Of a stretch of DNA of 64,000 nt, positions 34,020 through 46,420 are shown piece after piece. The stretch comes from Palaemon carinicauda (taxonomy: Eukaryota > Arthropoda > Malacostraca > Decapoda > Palaemonidae). Below the pieces are notes generated by a model. It searched no databases. It saw only the letters and a program-made list of their open reading frames with translations, and was not told the DNA's origin. Position 1 is the first letter of the stretch; every line of letters starts with the position of its first letter. The stretch covers positions 75,691,797 through 75,755,796 of the forward strand of contig NC_090751.1 in the NCBI RefSeq assembly GCF_036898095.1, read 5' to 3'. The position numbers and the translations under genes were made by a program.

Positions 34020-36029
34020 ATCCTGAAAGTGGTGGAATCTTCCTCCCACCGGAAGCACTTCATTGCTTCTGGTTTCCCGAGGACTTGCCACCTCAGCCGC
34101 TAGCTCCCCTCCCTCCCCTGCCCCTGGAGGGGCGGCGCGAGGAGTCTCTGCCTGAGCCTCTACCTCTCGGACGAAAGGTAGTTGACTGACGCTCGTAGGC
34201 AGGGGTAAAGGCCGGTGATTGTGACACCACTGGTTGGGGGACCAACTAAAAGGTCTGTTGCGGTTGAGAGACCACTTGGGGAGTAGCGGGAGCCGGAAAC
34301 TGGCGTTTTTGCTGACGCTGCTGGGGTCTTGGTTTGGAGGATTTGGAAGATTTCCTCTTAGGCTGAGGGCCTTTGTCCTGGGAGGATTTCCTCTTTCTCG
34401 ACATGCCCCATTTGTTGAGAAGGTTCCTATTCTCGGAGGCGGCCTTGTCGACGATCTCTTTCACCAAGTCAGAGGGAAAGAGATGTTTACCCCAGATGTT
34501 GGAGGAGATAAGTTTCCGGGGTTCATGTTTCACTTCCGCGTTGGCAAACATGAACTCTCTGCAGGTTCTTCGGGACCTGATGAAGCTGTACAGGTCCTTC
34601 ATCACGGTCACTAGGTGGGTTTTTGCCAGAACCATATAGAGGTCCAGGACCCTAACGTCCCCAGCCATGACCTCGAGCTGAATCTGGAGAGACAGGGAGG
34701 CAGCCAGTCTCTTGTTCCCGACGAAGAAGGTGGTCGTTCAATTTCGGGAGGTCCTCGTTAAACTGACGTCCGGCTACGTCAGGGTCCAGCTTCCCAACCG
34801 TGAAGGTGTACTGGATATCTTTCCAGAACTTGTCGTCGGGGGGAAGGGTGAGGGAGAGTGGCCTACACTCCTCCAGGGTAGGACAGGGTTTTCCTTCTTC
34901 CACTGCCTTCATGACTGCATGGAAGGCTTTTTCCACGAAGGGCAAGGATGCAGAAGAGGGAGCAAGAAAGGACGGGTGCTTTTTGCTTAGAGCCGGCATT
35001 TTCGAATTGGTGAAGCCGCGGCTCTTCGGGCAGTCTGCCAGTAAAGCTTGGGCCTTAGAGTGATCAAACACGATCACCTCCTTAGGCTCAGTCTCCTCCT
35101 TGGAGGCCGGTTCGGTCTTAAGTCGGACGTAACAGTCCGGGTAAGCTTCGAAGTTTGGGAAGAATTCCACTTCTTCCAGGAGGATAGACCCAAGCTTGTC
35201 GTTTATGAAAATCTTGCCAGTAGTGATTGGCATATGCTCGGCGCATCTCCAAGGGTTAGACTCCGAGCAAGAAGGAAGATCCTTAACCGAGATCTTCTTC
35301 GGTTGCCTCAATTCCAAGAAACGACTTGTAATCTGGGCGGAATGCTTACTAAGCTTCTCGTCCATTAAAGCCACCAATACCCGGATGGCATCTTCGGTGG
35401 CAGGCAGCACGGGCTGTGGTGCAGCAGAGGTAGAGGGGACTGGCTCCTCGGTCACTACAGGAGCTGCCGGAGGTGGAGGGGTGGCCTCGCCCTCCGAATC
35501 AGGGTATTCCACCTGATCCTCTTCATCCTCCAGATCCTCGCCCATGAGGGTCCTTTCGGTGTCGTCGGACACATCCGACATCTTCTCCACCTCGTCTAGA
35601 CTACACTTGCTAAGCGTAGTCTCGATGTCCGGTTCAACGTTCACTTGAACCAGTGGGATCTGAGCCTGGGGGATCACAGAGTCTGCCGACGCTTTCGGAA
35701 AAAGGATGGCCCTCATCTTCTCGTTGGGGAGATACGGTCCGGCAGCGTTTTTCTGGAAACTGCGCACCCACCTGCGCAGTTTCTCTCGAGTATTGTCCCT
35801 GGCTTCTAAGGACGGGGGGGTTATCAAATCCCTCGTCGAGGAGGTTTTTGCAGACTGGGCAGGAGACTGGGTCCCAGTATTTGAAATTGCCCTTCTTTGC
35901 AGTACAAGGGGCATGCGTCCGACATGCACCATGTCCGTAAAAGTCCGGGCGGCGGACCGAGCAGAAGGGGCTTTCGCATTTCACATACTCCTCCTTTCCA
36001 GAAGAAGGCGAAGCAGAAGGCTGAGACAT
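34020..36029 (-). pseudogene. DIRS-E Gag-like ORF with exon 1 and exon 2 fused
   Basis: ATG 36029 starts MSQPSASPSSGK, which continues at 35993 straight into EEYVKC and the Cys/His block. An extra C in a seven-C run near 35817 shifts frame. The second frame holds the acidic linker and core to about 34700, where an 11-bp deletion shifts again. The third piece (34668-34246) ends at TAG replacing Gln before the basic Gly/Arg-rich tail. In-frame fusion of the two exons shows that this copy descends from a spliced RNA. Confidence 0.85.
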
Positions 36030-36097
36030 CTTGAAGGATGCACACAAATTATAGCGATAACTGGGAACAAAACAATCATCGTTATGGCTACTAAGAG

Positions 36098-36450
36098 AGG
36101 AACTGGTGAAAGCGGACGTGACGTCACGCAGCTGCGAGTATCGTAACAGTGACGAAGGGAGAGTATCTTTGGAACGGCACACCAGTTACCTCCCACATTC
36201 ACTCGCCACATCTTCCCATCGAAGCGTAAACGCTAGGTGGGGTGCAGATGGCCATGTGACGTGTTAATGCATGCGTCCCCTGTTGATATACGATATTCTA
36301 TAAGGTTAACCCTTAGAATACTCGCTCCAGAAGTTAGAATTCTGTGAAAACCTTGAGTTTAATTCTCTGGGAATATCTTAGTAGTTATATATATCCAAAG
36401 GAAGCTACTGAAGGAACCTTCCATCAGGACGACATGGCTTGAGCCCAAAA
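36098..36450 (-). repeat. DIRS-E terminal repeat (high-coordinate copy)
   Basis: Ends CCATCAGGACGACATGGCTT GAGCCCAAAA at 36450, inverse of 29940-30345. G1 resumes with TACAAATACACC, reading in reverse as Gly-Val-Phe-Val of the RT. Confidence 0.87.
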
Positions 36451-37422
36451 TACAAATACACCTTCGAGATCCTTTAAGATATAATTCATTTGACGTTGGA
36501 ATGTCAGAGGTGCATTACATAAACCAAATGACGTTACCTTAATTTGATAGTATCCTTTCAATAAATCAATTTTACTTAAAAAAGGAAACTTTGCTACATT
36601 ATCAATTATATCTTCTACTCTGGGCATAGGATATGAATCTTTTATAGTTACATTATTTACCTTTCGATAGTCTTTACACATTCTTGCACTTCCGTCAGGT
36701 TTGTCGACGAGAATACAAGGGCTATCCCATTCACTATGGCTTTCTTCTGCTAGTCCGTGTTTCAGCAAATAAGCAACTTCGGTCTTTAACTGTTGTTGTT
36801 GCCTCGGTGACATTTTGTATGGACGCTGACTTATTGGAGTCACCTCTCTCAACCTGATTTTATGCTGTACTCCTTTTATCGATTTTGGATGGTCTGAAAA
36901 CAGATCTGAAAAGTTTTGAATTAGCACATCAAAATCATGCTGCTGTTCATCAGGTAAAAGAATACATAATTTTCTAAATTTTTCATCATCACTCAAATAC
37001 TCAGTATCTTTTATATTAACTTCAAATTCTCCTTCAACATCTTTTTCATCATCCTCTTTTGCAATTGACAACACTCCACTGGATTCATTATACCTTTTTA
37101 ACTTGTTAATATGGAAAGTTTTAACTTTCCTTCGTCCTGTAGGAAATTGAATTTGATAATTAACATCACTTACTTTCTCCTTCATCGTGCAAGGTCCTAT
37201 ATACTTCTGGTTAAAAACCTTACCAGCTGTAAGGAGATACACTAGAACCTTATCTCTTATGTCGAGTTCACGTTTTGCAGCCTTTTTGTCATAGTTTCTT
37301 TTCATCTCTTCTTGTACTACTTTGAGATTTTCATGTGCTACTTTCCATATTTTCTTATTTTTTCCTTCATTTCTTGTAAAGTGATAGAATCCTTCTCATC
37401 TGAAATCAACTTATTCTTTATC
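36451..37422 (-). pseudogene. G1 integrase C-terminal end followed by RT N-terminal half
   Basis: Reverse reading: WKVAHENLKVVQEEMKRNYD, VFNQKYIGPCTMKEKVSD (the GPY/F-type module that ends Ty3/gypsy integrases), an acidic spacer, then RT: NFSDLFSDHP, WDSPCILVDKPDGSARMCKD, VNNVTIKDSYPMPRVED, LSKIDLLKGYYQI, FGLCNAPLTFQRQMN. About 25 residues are missing between GYYQIKV and SFGLCNAP. Integrase end directly upstream of RT proves the INT-RT order. Confidence 0.9.
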
Positions 37423-37426
37423 ACCT

Positions 37427-37758
37427 TGTAAGGACAGAGAGACAAGCGTCACCAACATCAACTGATAGTTATTTAAACATGCGTGGGAATATAATATAGG
37501 GTGCGGACGGAAAGGTAACATGGCGTAGGCGCCAATTCAGCTTGAACTTCCCGCCAAAATATATGTGTTTTCTCACATGATCAAATACACGAATTGCAAG
37601 TAAACAGAAACATGTAATGAAATAATACATATGTAAAATTGTAGCTCTGAGGGAGCGGAATACATATATATTGGAAGCCACGGTGTGGCGAAAGGAGAAT
37701 TTAAATAAATAGACAATTTGTTGAATTTCTGGACGACGGAGGGAGCGGTGTCCTTACA
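37427..37758 (-). repeat. G2 3' LTR (unit 1 copy)
   Basis: TGTAAGGACAGAGAGACAAG ... GTGTCCTTACA, homologous to 51365-51697. On the high side is a purine tract (reverse strand GGGAGGGGGGGGGGAG, about 37762-37777) that serves as polypurine tract. Confidence 0.92.
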
Positions 37759-37809
37759 AGTACTCCCCCCCCCCCTCCCAAGACATCGGGCGGCGTAGAG
37801 GGCTGATAA

Positions 37810-38099
37810 TTAATCTTCGTATCTTTTCGGGCGTCGGAGGGTTCCTCTTGTTTTTGAACGGAGGGGCGCGTTGGCGGTCAGCGTAAGGATCTCTTCCTCT
37901 CGTCGTCGTTTGTTGATTTTTCTTTCATTGGGCGCCTTGTTTTGAGGTGGCACTCTGGATCTGTCAGGTCCAGCAGAGGCAGTGTCGCTCCCTTCGAGAA
38001 ACGCTGGTTTCACGCGGTCTATTGAGATCCAGTCTTCTTGGCCATGCACGTCGAGAGGGAGAGCTTTCGTCGTCTTCTTAATTACTCGGTAGGAGCCTC
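37810..38099 (-). pseudogene. G2 integrase C-terminal tail (unit 1 copy)
   Basis: Reverse reading ALPLDVHGQEDWISIDRVKP then a basic tail, ending TGA near 37806. It is the last part of the integrase cut off by the LINE: the other side of the LINE ends RPYRGS, and the two rejoin at the AGGAGCCTC site. Confidence 0.82.
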
Positions 38100-39184
38100 A
38101 AGGATTAAAACTGGTAGACGAGAATGATCATGAATGGGAGGTAAATTAGTTGTTGTTTGCGGATGATATTGTACTGGTAGCAGACACAGAAGAGAAGCTT
38201 GACCGACTAGTGACAGAATTTGGAAGGGTGTGTGAGAGAAGGAAGTTGAGAGTTAATGTGGGTAAGAGTAAGGTTATGAGATGTACGAGAAGGGAAGGTG
38301 GTGCAAGGTTGAATGTCATGTTGAATGGAGAGTTACTTGAGGAGATGGATCAGTTTAAGTACTTGGGGTCTGTTGTTGTAGCAAATGGTGGAGTGGAAGC
38401 AGATGTACGTCAGAGAGTGAATGAAGGATGCAAAGTGTTGGGGGCAGTTAAGGGAGTAGTAAAAAATAGAGGGTTGGGCATGAATGTAAAGAGAGTTCTA
38501 TATGAGAAAGTGATTGTACCAACTGTGATGTATGGATCGGAGTTGTGGGGAATGAAAGTGATGGAGAGACAGAAATTGAATGTGTTTGAGATGAAGTGTC
38601 TAAGGAGTATGGCTGGTGTATCTCGAGTAGATAGGGTTAGGAACGAAGTGGTGAGGGTGAGAACGGGTGTAAGAAATGAGTTAGCGGCTAGAGTGGATAT
38701 GAATGTGTTGAGGTGGTTTGGCCATGTTGAGAGAATGGAAAATGGTTGTCTGCTAAAGAAGGTGATGATTGCAAGAGTTGATGGGAGAAGTACAAGAGGA
38801 AGGCCAAGGTTTGGGTGGATGGGTGGTGTGAAGAAAGCTCTGGGTGATAGGAGGATAGATGTGAGAGAGGCAAGGGAGCGTGCTAGAAATAGGAATGAAT
38901 GGCGAGCGATTGTGACGCAGTTCCGGTAGGCCCTGCTGCTTCTTTCGGTGCCTTAGATTACCGTGGAGGTAGCAGCAGTAGGGGATTCAGCATTATGAAG
39001 CTTAATCAGTGGTGGATAATGTGGGAGGTTGGGCTGTGGCACCCTAGCAGTACCAGCTTAACTCGGCTGAGTCCCTGGTTAGGCTGGAGGAACGTAGAGA
39101 GTAGAGGTCCCCCTTTTTGTTTTGTTTCTTTGTTGATGTCGGCTACCCCCCAAAATTGGGGGAAGTGCCTTGGTATATGGATAG
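38100..39184 (+). mobile_element. LINE-1b: 5'-truncated LINE in G2 (unit 1 copy)
   Basis: Nine-base target duplication AGGAGCCTC at 38091-38099 and 39185-39193. Starts just upstream of the RT catalytic LFADDIVLV. The ORF (38150-38929) is open to the natural stop, including the Trp lost in the 28552 copy. 3' end ...GGTATATGGATAG. Same family as LINE-1a. Confidence 0.92.
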
Positions 39185-39193
39185 AGGAGCCTC

Positions 39194-39547
39194 GATAAGG
39201 TCTGGTTAGTGGTTGTCGATGGGCGTCGACACGGACGAAAACGTACCCGCAGTCATCCAGGTTCCTTGGCTTGAAATGCTTAGTTCTGTCCTGGTAAGTT
39301 TTGAGACATGGCCTGAATTTCCTGGCGATGTCCCTAAGATGATCCAGCTGCGTGTCGTTGGTTGATGTGGGAAAGAATTCGCCAGGAACTGCGAGCGCCT
39401 CCCCGTAAACCTTTTCGGCGGGCGAAGGCTCGCCATCTGTGCGAGGGGCGGTGCGAAGGCCGAGAAGTACCCAATGAACTCGTAATTTCCAGTCCCCGTC
39501 GGTGCAGCTCACCATCAGGGACGCCTTGAGGGCGCGATGATTTCGTT
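39194..39547 (-). pseudogene. G2 integrase fragment (unit 1, truncated by duplication)
   Basis: Reverse reading covers the post-catalytic part (VHWVLLGLRTAPRTDG, DRTKHFKPRNLDDCGYVFVR). It stops at the duplication junction 39547, where DIRS-E 3' sequence begins again. Confidence 0.88.
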
Positions 39548-42500
39548 AAAAGTCCCGAGAAAACTCACTGTCCTACGCAGCACTAAATACCAGGTTTCAT
39601 CACACTACCTGCTGCCACCAACAATCTTTTCACTTCTCGCACCTGCTTCGAATAGTGTTTGAAAAACACTCTGGGGGACCTCCAGCCTGTGAAGGATCGG
39701 AGGCTTTCGAAGTCCATTCCTTGGAAGAAATTTAGGGAAAAGGCGACTTTCCTGGGATCATGACCTACGGGTGTACTGTCAGGATCCGCCCTGCGAATAA
39801 AGGAGGTGATTTTCGCTCTAAGTTGTTTTAGTGACAGGTCACTGCCCAACATTTCTCCTTTGTAAAGCTGTCCTCCACCAAAGTCTCAAGTTCTTCGAAG
39901 ATAGACCTTAAGACTCTCCACTGGGCATAGAGAGACATCTTCCTTCAGGATGCAGATTCTCCAAGGGCCCCATCTTTTGGTAGGAAGTTCATTTTTAGCG
40001 AGAAACGTGGGGTCAGGGAAGAGGGTAAGTTCCCCCATGTCGGCGAACTATATCTGGCCCTTTTTTCTTGATAATGCCACTATTTCACTGACTCAGGCTC
40101 CCGAGGCGAGAGCAAAAAGGGAGATCACTTTCTGAGTCAAGTCTTTCAGAGGGCAAGAGTCGTCCAAGTTAGAGGCAAAATGGAGCACCTTATCCAGGGA
40201 CCAGGAGATGGGTCTCGGTGGAGGTGCTGGACGGAGTCTAGCACACGCCTTCGGAAGTTTATTGAAGATTTTGCTGGATAAATCTATTTGGAAGGCGTAC
40301 AGAAGTGGTCTAGTCAAGGCCGATTCGCAGGTGGAAATCGTATTGGCTGCTAAGCCTTGTCCATGAAGGTGAATAAAGAAGGACATGCAAAAATCTATGG
40401 AGATTTCCGTAGGGTTTTTTGCCTTGACGAAGGATACCCACCTCTTCCAGGATGACTCATATTGCCTTCTGGTAGACTGTTTTGTATTCCTCTAGGAAGT
40501 CTAAACTTTTCTTCGAGATCCCAAACCTTTTCTTCACGGCTAGGGAGAGAAAATCGTGAGATGAAGGTCCTTGACTTTCTTTGATGAAGCGAAGACAGTC
40601 GACTTCTGCACCTGTTGGGAGAGAACTGGGCCCGGTAGTGGGATCAGCTTGGGCTGTAGCTCCAGGACTAGGGGGAACCAGTTGCTCCGGGGCCACTTGG
40701 GAGCCACTAGGGCTGCTGTCCCTTTAAAGGTTCTCAGTTTGGAGAGGACTTTCAGCAGAAGGTTGGGTGGAGGGAACAGGTAAATCTTGGACCATCTGTT
40801 CCAGTCCAGGGACATGGCGTCCACTGCTTCCGCTTTGGGGTCCTCGTAAGGGGCTACATATCGAGGAAGTTACTTGTTGTCGCTCATCGTGAAGAGGTCG
40901 ATCTGTAGTTCCGGGACTTGACAAGAGATGAAGGAGAATGATCTTGCGTCTAGGGACCATTCCGACTCTATGGGGTTTGTCCACGATAGAGCGTCCTCCG
41001 TCACATTGCGGAATCCTTGTAGGTGAACTGCAGATAGGTGCCACTTCTTCCTGTCCGCTAGGCAGAAGATGGGTAGTAACACCTGATTTAGGTGGGGCGA
41101 TCTTAAGCCCTGACGATTGAGACATCTGACTACCACCGAGCTATCCAGAGTTAGACGGATGTGTATCGAAGGACGTGGGGATAATTTCTTCAGGGTGAGA
41201 AGAACCGCCATGGCCCCCAAGATGTTGATGTGAAACGTCTTGAATAGGGGAAACCATGTTCCTTGAACTTGTCGCTGGTGGGAGTGGCTCCCCCATCCCT
41301 CCAGGGAGGCGTCCGTGTGGATGTTGAGCGACGGAGGTGGAGTTTGGAGAGGGATGGATCTCTTCAAAGTCCTTGCTTCTGACCACGGGCTGAGCAGGGA
41401 GCGAAGCCTGTTTGGTAGGGGTCTCTTGAGGTCTCTTCGAGCGACGGATGCGTTTCGTCTCCATACTCCTGATGCATCCTTTAGCTGTGCTCGAAGTACT
41501 GGGTTTGTCACTGAGGCGAACTGTAGTTAGCCGAGAGCTTGCTCTTGCTATCGTCTTGAGATCCGTTTGGATTTGAGAAGTCTCCTGACAGACCCTGCTA
41601 TTTCTTTCCTTTTCTTTAATGGGATGGAAAGGCGGTGTGACTGAAGGTCCCAATGGATTCCTAACCATTGGAACTTCTGAACTGGAGCGAGGCGAGACTT
41701 CTTGGTGTTTATCTTGAAACCCAGATGTTCCAGGAATTGGGTTACTTTGCTGCAAGCTGTCAAACACCTTTCTGGTGAAGTCGACCAGACTAGCCAGTCG
41801 TCGAGGTAGGCCATCACTTGGATGCCCTGAAGGTGTAGCTGGTGGACGATCGTGTCTGCTAGCTTGGTGAAGATTCTTGGAGCCACGTTGACCCCGAAGG
41901 GCATGGCTCTGAAGGCGTAGCTTCTTCGATTGAGCCGGAATCCTAGGTAGGAGGAAGCATGGTGGTTCATTGGGATGTGCCAGTAGGCATCCGCCAGGTC
42001 TATTGAGACCGTGTAGGCCTTGCGAGGCAGTAGGGCTCTTATTTGTTGAAGAGTCAGCATCTTGAATTTGTAGTTCACAATGAACTTGTTGAAGGGGGAC
42101 AAGTCCAGAATGATTCTGAGTTTGTCTGAGTCCTTCTTGGGAACACAAAAGAGTCTTCCCTGGAACCTAGTTGACTTTACCCTCTTGATCACCTTCTTGT
42201 TCAAGAGTTCTAGGATATATTCTTCCAGGAGGGGGGTTGATGGCTGGAAGAATTGGTGGAAGGTTGGAAGTGGTTACGTCCAGCTCCAACCCAGTCCGTT
42301 CTTGATGATGCTGTGTGCCCAAGGATCGAAGGTCCAGCGATCCTGAAAGTGGTGGAATCTTCCTCCCACCGGAAGCACTTCATTGCTTCTGGTTTCCCGA
42401 GGACTTGCCACCTCAGCCGCTAGCTCCCCTCCCTCCCCTGCCCCTGGAGGGGCGGCGCGAGGAGTCTCTGCCTGAGCCTCTACCTCTCGGACGAAAGGTA

Positions 42501-44770
42501 GTTGACTGACGCTCGTAGGCAGGGGTAAAGGCCGGTGATTGTGACACCACTGGTTGGGGGACCAACTAAAAGGTCTGTTGCGGTTGAGAGACCACTTGGG
42601 GAGTAGCGGGAGCCGGAAACTGGCGTTTTTGCCGACGCTGCTGGGGTCTTGGTTTGGAGGATTTGGAAGATTTCCTCTTAGGCTGAGGGCCTTTGTCCTG
42701 GGAGGATTTCCTCTTTCTCGACATGCCCCATTTGTTGAGAAGGTTCCTATTCTCGGAGGCGGCCTTGTCGACGATCTCTTTCACCAAGTCAGAGGGAAAG
42801 AGATGTTTACCCCAGATGTTGGAGGAGATAAGTTTCCGGGGTTCATGTTTCACTTCCGCGTTGGCAAACATGAACTCTCTGCAGGTTCTTCGGGACCTGA
42901 TGAAGCTGTACAGGTCCTTCATCACGGTCACTAGGTGGGTTTTTGCCAGAACCATATAGAGGTCCAGGACCCTAACGTCCCCAGCCATGACCTCGAGCTG
43001 AATCTGGAGAGACAGGGAGGCAGCCAGTCTCTTGTTCCCGACGAAGAAGGTGGTCGTTCAATTTCGGGAGGTCCTCGTTAAACTGACGTCCGGCTACGTC
43101 AGGGTCCAGCTTCCCAACCGTGAAGGTGTACTGGATATCTTTCCAGAACTTGTCGTCGGGGGGAAGGGTGAGGGAGAGTGGCCTACACTCCTCCAGGGTA
43201 GGACAGGGTTTTCCTTCTTCCACTGCCTTCATGACTGCATGGAAGGCTTTTTCCACGAAGGGCAAGGATGCAGAAGAGGGAGCAAGAAAGGACGGGTGCT
43301 TTTTGCTTAGAGCCGGCATTTTCGAATTGGTGAAGCCGCGGCTCTTCGGGCAGTCTGCCAGTAAAGCTTGGGCCTTAGAGTGATCAAACACGATCACCTC
43401 CTTAGGCTCAGTCTCCTCCTTGGAGGCCGGTTCGGTCTTAAGTCGGACGTAACAGTCCGGGTAAGCTTCGAAGTTTGGGAAGAATTCCACTTCTTCCAGG
43501 AGGATAGACACAAGCTTGTCGTTTATGAAAATCTTGCCAGTAGTGATTGGCATATGCTCGGCGCATCTCCAAGGGTTAGACTCCGAGCAAGAAGGAAGAT
43601 CCTTAACCGAGATCTTCTTCGGTTGCCTCAATTCCAAGAAACGACTTGTAATCTGGGCGGAATGCTTACTAAGCTTCTCGTCCATTAAAGCCACCAATAC
43701 CCGGATGGCATCTTCGGTGGCAGGCAGCACGGGCTGTGGTGCAGCAGAGGTAGAGGGGACTGGCTCCTCGGTCACTACAGGAGCTGCCGGAGGTGGAGGG
43801 GTGGCCTCGCCCTCCGAATCAGGGTATTCCACCTGATCCTCTTCATCCTCCAGATCCTCGCCCATGAGGGTCCTTTCGGTGTCGTCGGACACATCCGACA
43901 TCTTCTCCACCTCGTCTAGACTACACTTGCTAAGCGTAGTCTCGATGTCCGGTTCAACGTTCACTTGAACCAGTGGGATCTGAGCCTGGGGGATCACAGA
44001 GTCTGCCGACGCTTTCGGAAAAAGGATGGCCCTCATCTTCTCGTTGGGGAGATACGGTCCGGCAGCGTTTTTCTGGAAACTGCGCACCCACCTGCGCAGT
44101 TTCTCTCGAGTATTGTCCCTGGCTTCTAAGGACGGGGGGGTTATCAAATCCCTCGTCGAGGAGGTTTTTGCAGACTGGGCAGGAGACTGGGTCCCAGTAT
44201 TTGAAATTGCCCTTCTTTGCAGTACAAGGGGCATGCGTCCGACATGCACCATGTCCGTAAAAGTCCGGGCGGCGGACCGAGCAGAAGGGGCTTTCGCATT
44301 TCACATACTCCTCCTTTCCAGAAGAAGGCGAAGCAGAAGGCTGAGACATCTTGAAGGATGCACACAAATTATAGCGATAACTGGGAACAAAACAATCATC
44401 GTTATGGCTACTAAGAGAGGAACTGGTGAAAGCGGACGTGACGTCACGCAGCTGCGAGTATCGTAACAGTGACGAAGGGAGAGTATCTTTGGAACGGCAC
44501 ACCAGTTACCTCCCACATTCACTCGCCACATCTTCCCATCGAAGCGTAAACGCTAGGTGGGGTGCAGATGGCCATGTGACGTGTTAATGCATGCGTCCCC
44601 TGTTGATATACGATATTCTATAAGGTTAACCCTTAGAATACTCGCTCCAGAAGTTAGAATTCTGTGAAAACCTTGAGTTTAATTCTCTGGGAATATCTTA
44701 GTAGTTATATATATCCAAAGGAAGCTACTGAAGGAACCTTCCATCAGGACGACATGGCTTGAGCCCAAAA
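39548..44770 (-). mobile_element. Duplicate of DIRS-E without its low-coordinate end
   Basis: Holds recombinase pieces (39583-40690), RT-RNase H (40540-42295) and the intron-less Gag-like ORF (42340-44349), with the same stops and indels as DIRS-E at +8320. One Gln/Arg and one Gly/Val difference arise from the substitutions. It lacks the ICR and low-end terminal repeat. Not an independent insertion, since its right edge adjoins G1 at the same base. Confidence 0.92.
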
Positions 44771-45742
44771 TACAAATACACCTTCGAGATCCTTTAAGAT
44801 ATAATTCATTTGACGTTGGAATGTCAGAGGTGCATTACATAAACCAAATGACGTTACCTTAATTTGATAGTATCCTTTCAATAAATCAATTTTACTTAAA
44901 AAAGGAAACTTTGCTACATTATCAATTATATCTTCTACTCTGGGCATAGGATATGAATCTTTTATAGTTACATTATTTACCTTTCGATAGTCTTTACACA
45001 TTCTTGCACTTCCGTCAGGTTTGTCGACGAGAATACAAGGGCTATCCCATTCACTATGGCTTTCTTCTGCTAGTCCGTGTTTCAGCAAATAAGCAACTTC
45101 GGTCTTTAACTGTTGTTGTTGCCTCGGTGACATTTTGTATGGACGCTGACTTATTGGAGTCACCTCTCTCAACCTGATTTTATGCTGTACTCCTTTTATC
45201 GATTTTGGATGGTCTGAAAACAGATCTGAAAAGTTTTGAATTAGCACATCAAAATCATGCTGCTGTTCATCAGGTAAAAGAATACATAATTTTCTAAATT
45301 TTTCATCATCACTCAAATACTCAGTATCTTTTATATTAACTTCAAATTCTCCTTCAACATCTTTTTCATCATCCTCTTTTGCAATTGACAACACTCCACT
45401 GGATTCATTATACCTTTTTAACTTGTTAATATGGAAAGTTTTAACTTTCCTTCGTCCTGTAGGAAATTGAATTTGATAATTAACATCACTTACTTTCTCC
45501 TTCATCGTGCAAGGTCCTATATACTTCTGGTTAAAAACCTTACCAGCTGTAAGGAGATACACTAGAACCTTATCTCTTATGTCGAGTTCACGTTTTGCAG
45601 CCTTTTTGTCATAGTTTCTTTTCATCTCTTCTTGTACTACTTTGAGATTTTCATGTGCTACTTTCCATATTTTCTTATTTTTTCCTTCATTTCTTGTAAA
45701 GTGATAGAATCCTTCTCATCTGAAATCAACTTATTCTTTATC
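44771..45742 (-). pseudogene. Duplicate of the G1 integrase end/RT N-terminal piece
   Basis: Same as 36451-37422 (integrase GPY/F module at about 45530, RT LFSDHP at about 45210, IDLLKGYYQI at about 44910). This copy adjoins the G2 3' LTR with ACCT at 45743-45746. Confidence 0.9.
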
Positions 45743-45746
45743 ACCT

Positions 45747-46078
45747 TGTAAGGACAGAGAGACAAGCGTCACCAACATCAACTGATAGTTATTTAAACAT
45801 GCGTGGGAATATAATATAGGGTGCGGACGGAAAGGTAACATGGCGTAGGCGCCAATTCAGCTTGAACTTCCCGCCAAAATATATGTGTTTTCTCACATGA
45901 TCAAATACACGAATTGCAAGTAAACAGAAACATGTAATGAAATAATACATATGTAAAATTGTAGCTCTGAGGGAGCGGAATACATATATATTGGAAGCCA
46001 CGGTGTGGCGAAAGGAGAATTTAAATAAATAGACAATTTGTTGAATTTCTGGACGACGGAGGGAGCGGTGTCCTTACA
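45747..46078 (-). repeat. G2 3' LTR (unit 2 copy)
   Basis: Identical to 37427-37758 as far as I can see. The following polypurine tract has one more C (plus strand) than in unit 1. 46079-46420 carries the integrase tail again. Confidence 0.92.
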
Positions 46079-46420
46079 AGTACTCCCCCCCCCCCCTCCC
46101 AAGACATCGGGCGGCGTAGAGGGCTGATAATTAATCTTCGTATCTTTTCGGGCGTCGGAGGGTTCCTCTTGTTTTTGAACGGAGGGGCGCGTTGGCGGTC
46201 AGCGTAAGGATCTCTTCCTCTCGTCGTCGTTTGTTGATTTTTCTTTCATTGGGCGCCTTGTTTTGAGGTGGCACTCTGGATCTGTCAGGTCCAGCAGAGG
46301 CAGTGTCGCTCCCTTCGAGAAACGCTGGTTTCACGCGGTCTATTGAGATCCAGTCTTCTTGGCCATGCACGTCGAGAGGGAGAGCTTTCGTCGTCTTCTT
46401 AATTACTCGGTAGGAGCCTC

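Larger units (their letters stand above)
29940..36450 (-). mobile_element. DIRS-E: intron-less DIRS-like retrotransposon in G1
   Basis: Full-length reverse-strand copy with terminal repeats at both ends, ICR, recombinase, RT-RNase H and Gag-like regions. Exon 1 and exon 2 are fused with no intron (36029 downward). No target duplication: G1 reads across 29939/36451 as YLDD-containing RT. Carries several stops and indels in all ORFs. Part of it (31226-36450) was later duplicated as 39548-44770. Confidence 0.92.
31226..39547. repeat. Tandem duplication, unit 1 (about 8.32 kb)
   Basis: Matches 39548-47868 base for base apart from three substitutions I could find (31422 A/G, 34313 T/C, 35190 C/A) and one extra C in a poly-C run near 37770. 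Breakpoints lie in DIRS-E 3' DNA and in G2 integrase, sharing GTT. Either a recent segmental duplication or an assembly repeat. Confidence 0.95.

Noticed and set aside
38899..39515. Open frames running from G2 integrase into LINE 3' sequence (also 47327-47514)
   Set aside because: The final ~60 residues are antisense LINE DNA; the integrase homology stops at the AGGAGCCTC duplication.
39548..44770. An independent sixth DIRS insertion
   Set aside because: Shares every stop, indel and flank with DIRS-E; it is part of the tandem duplication.
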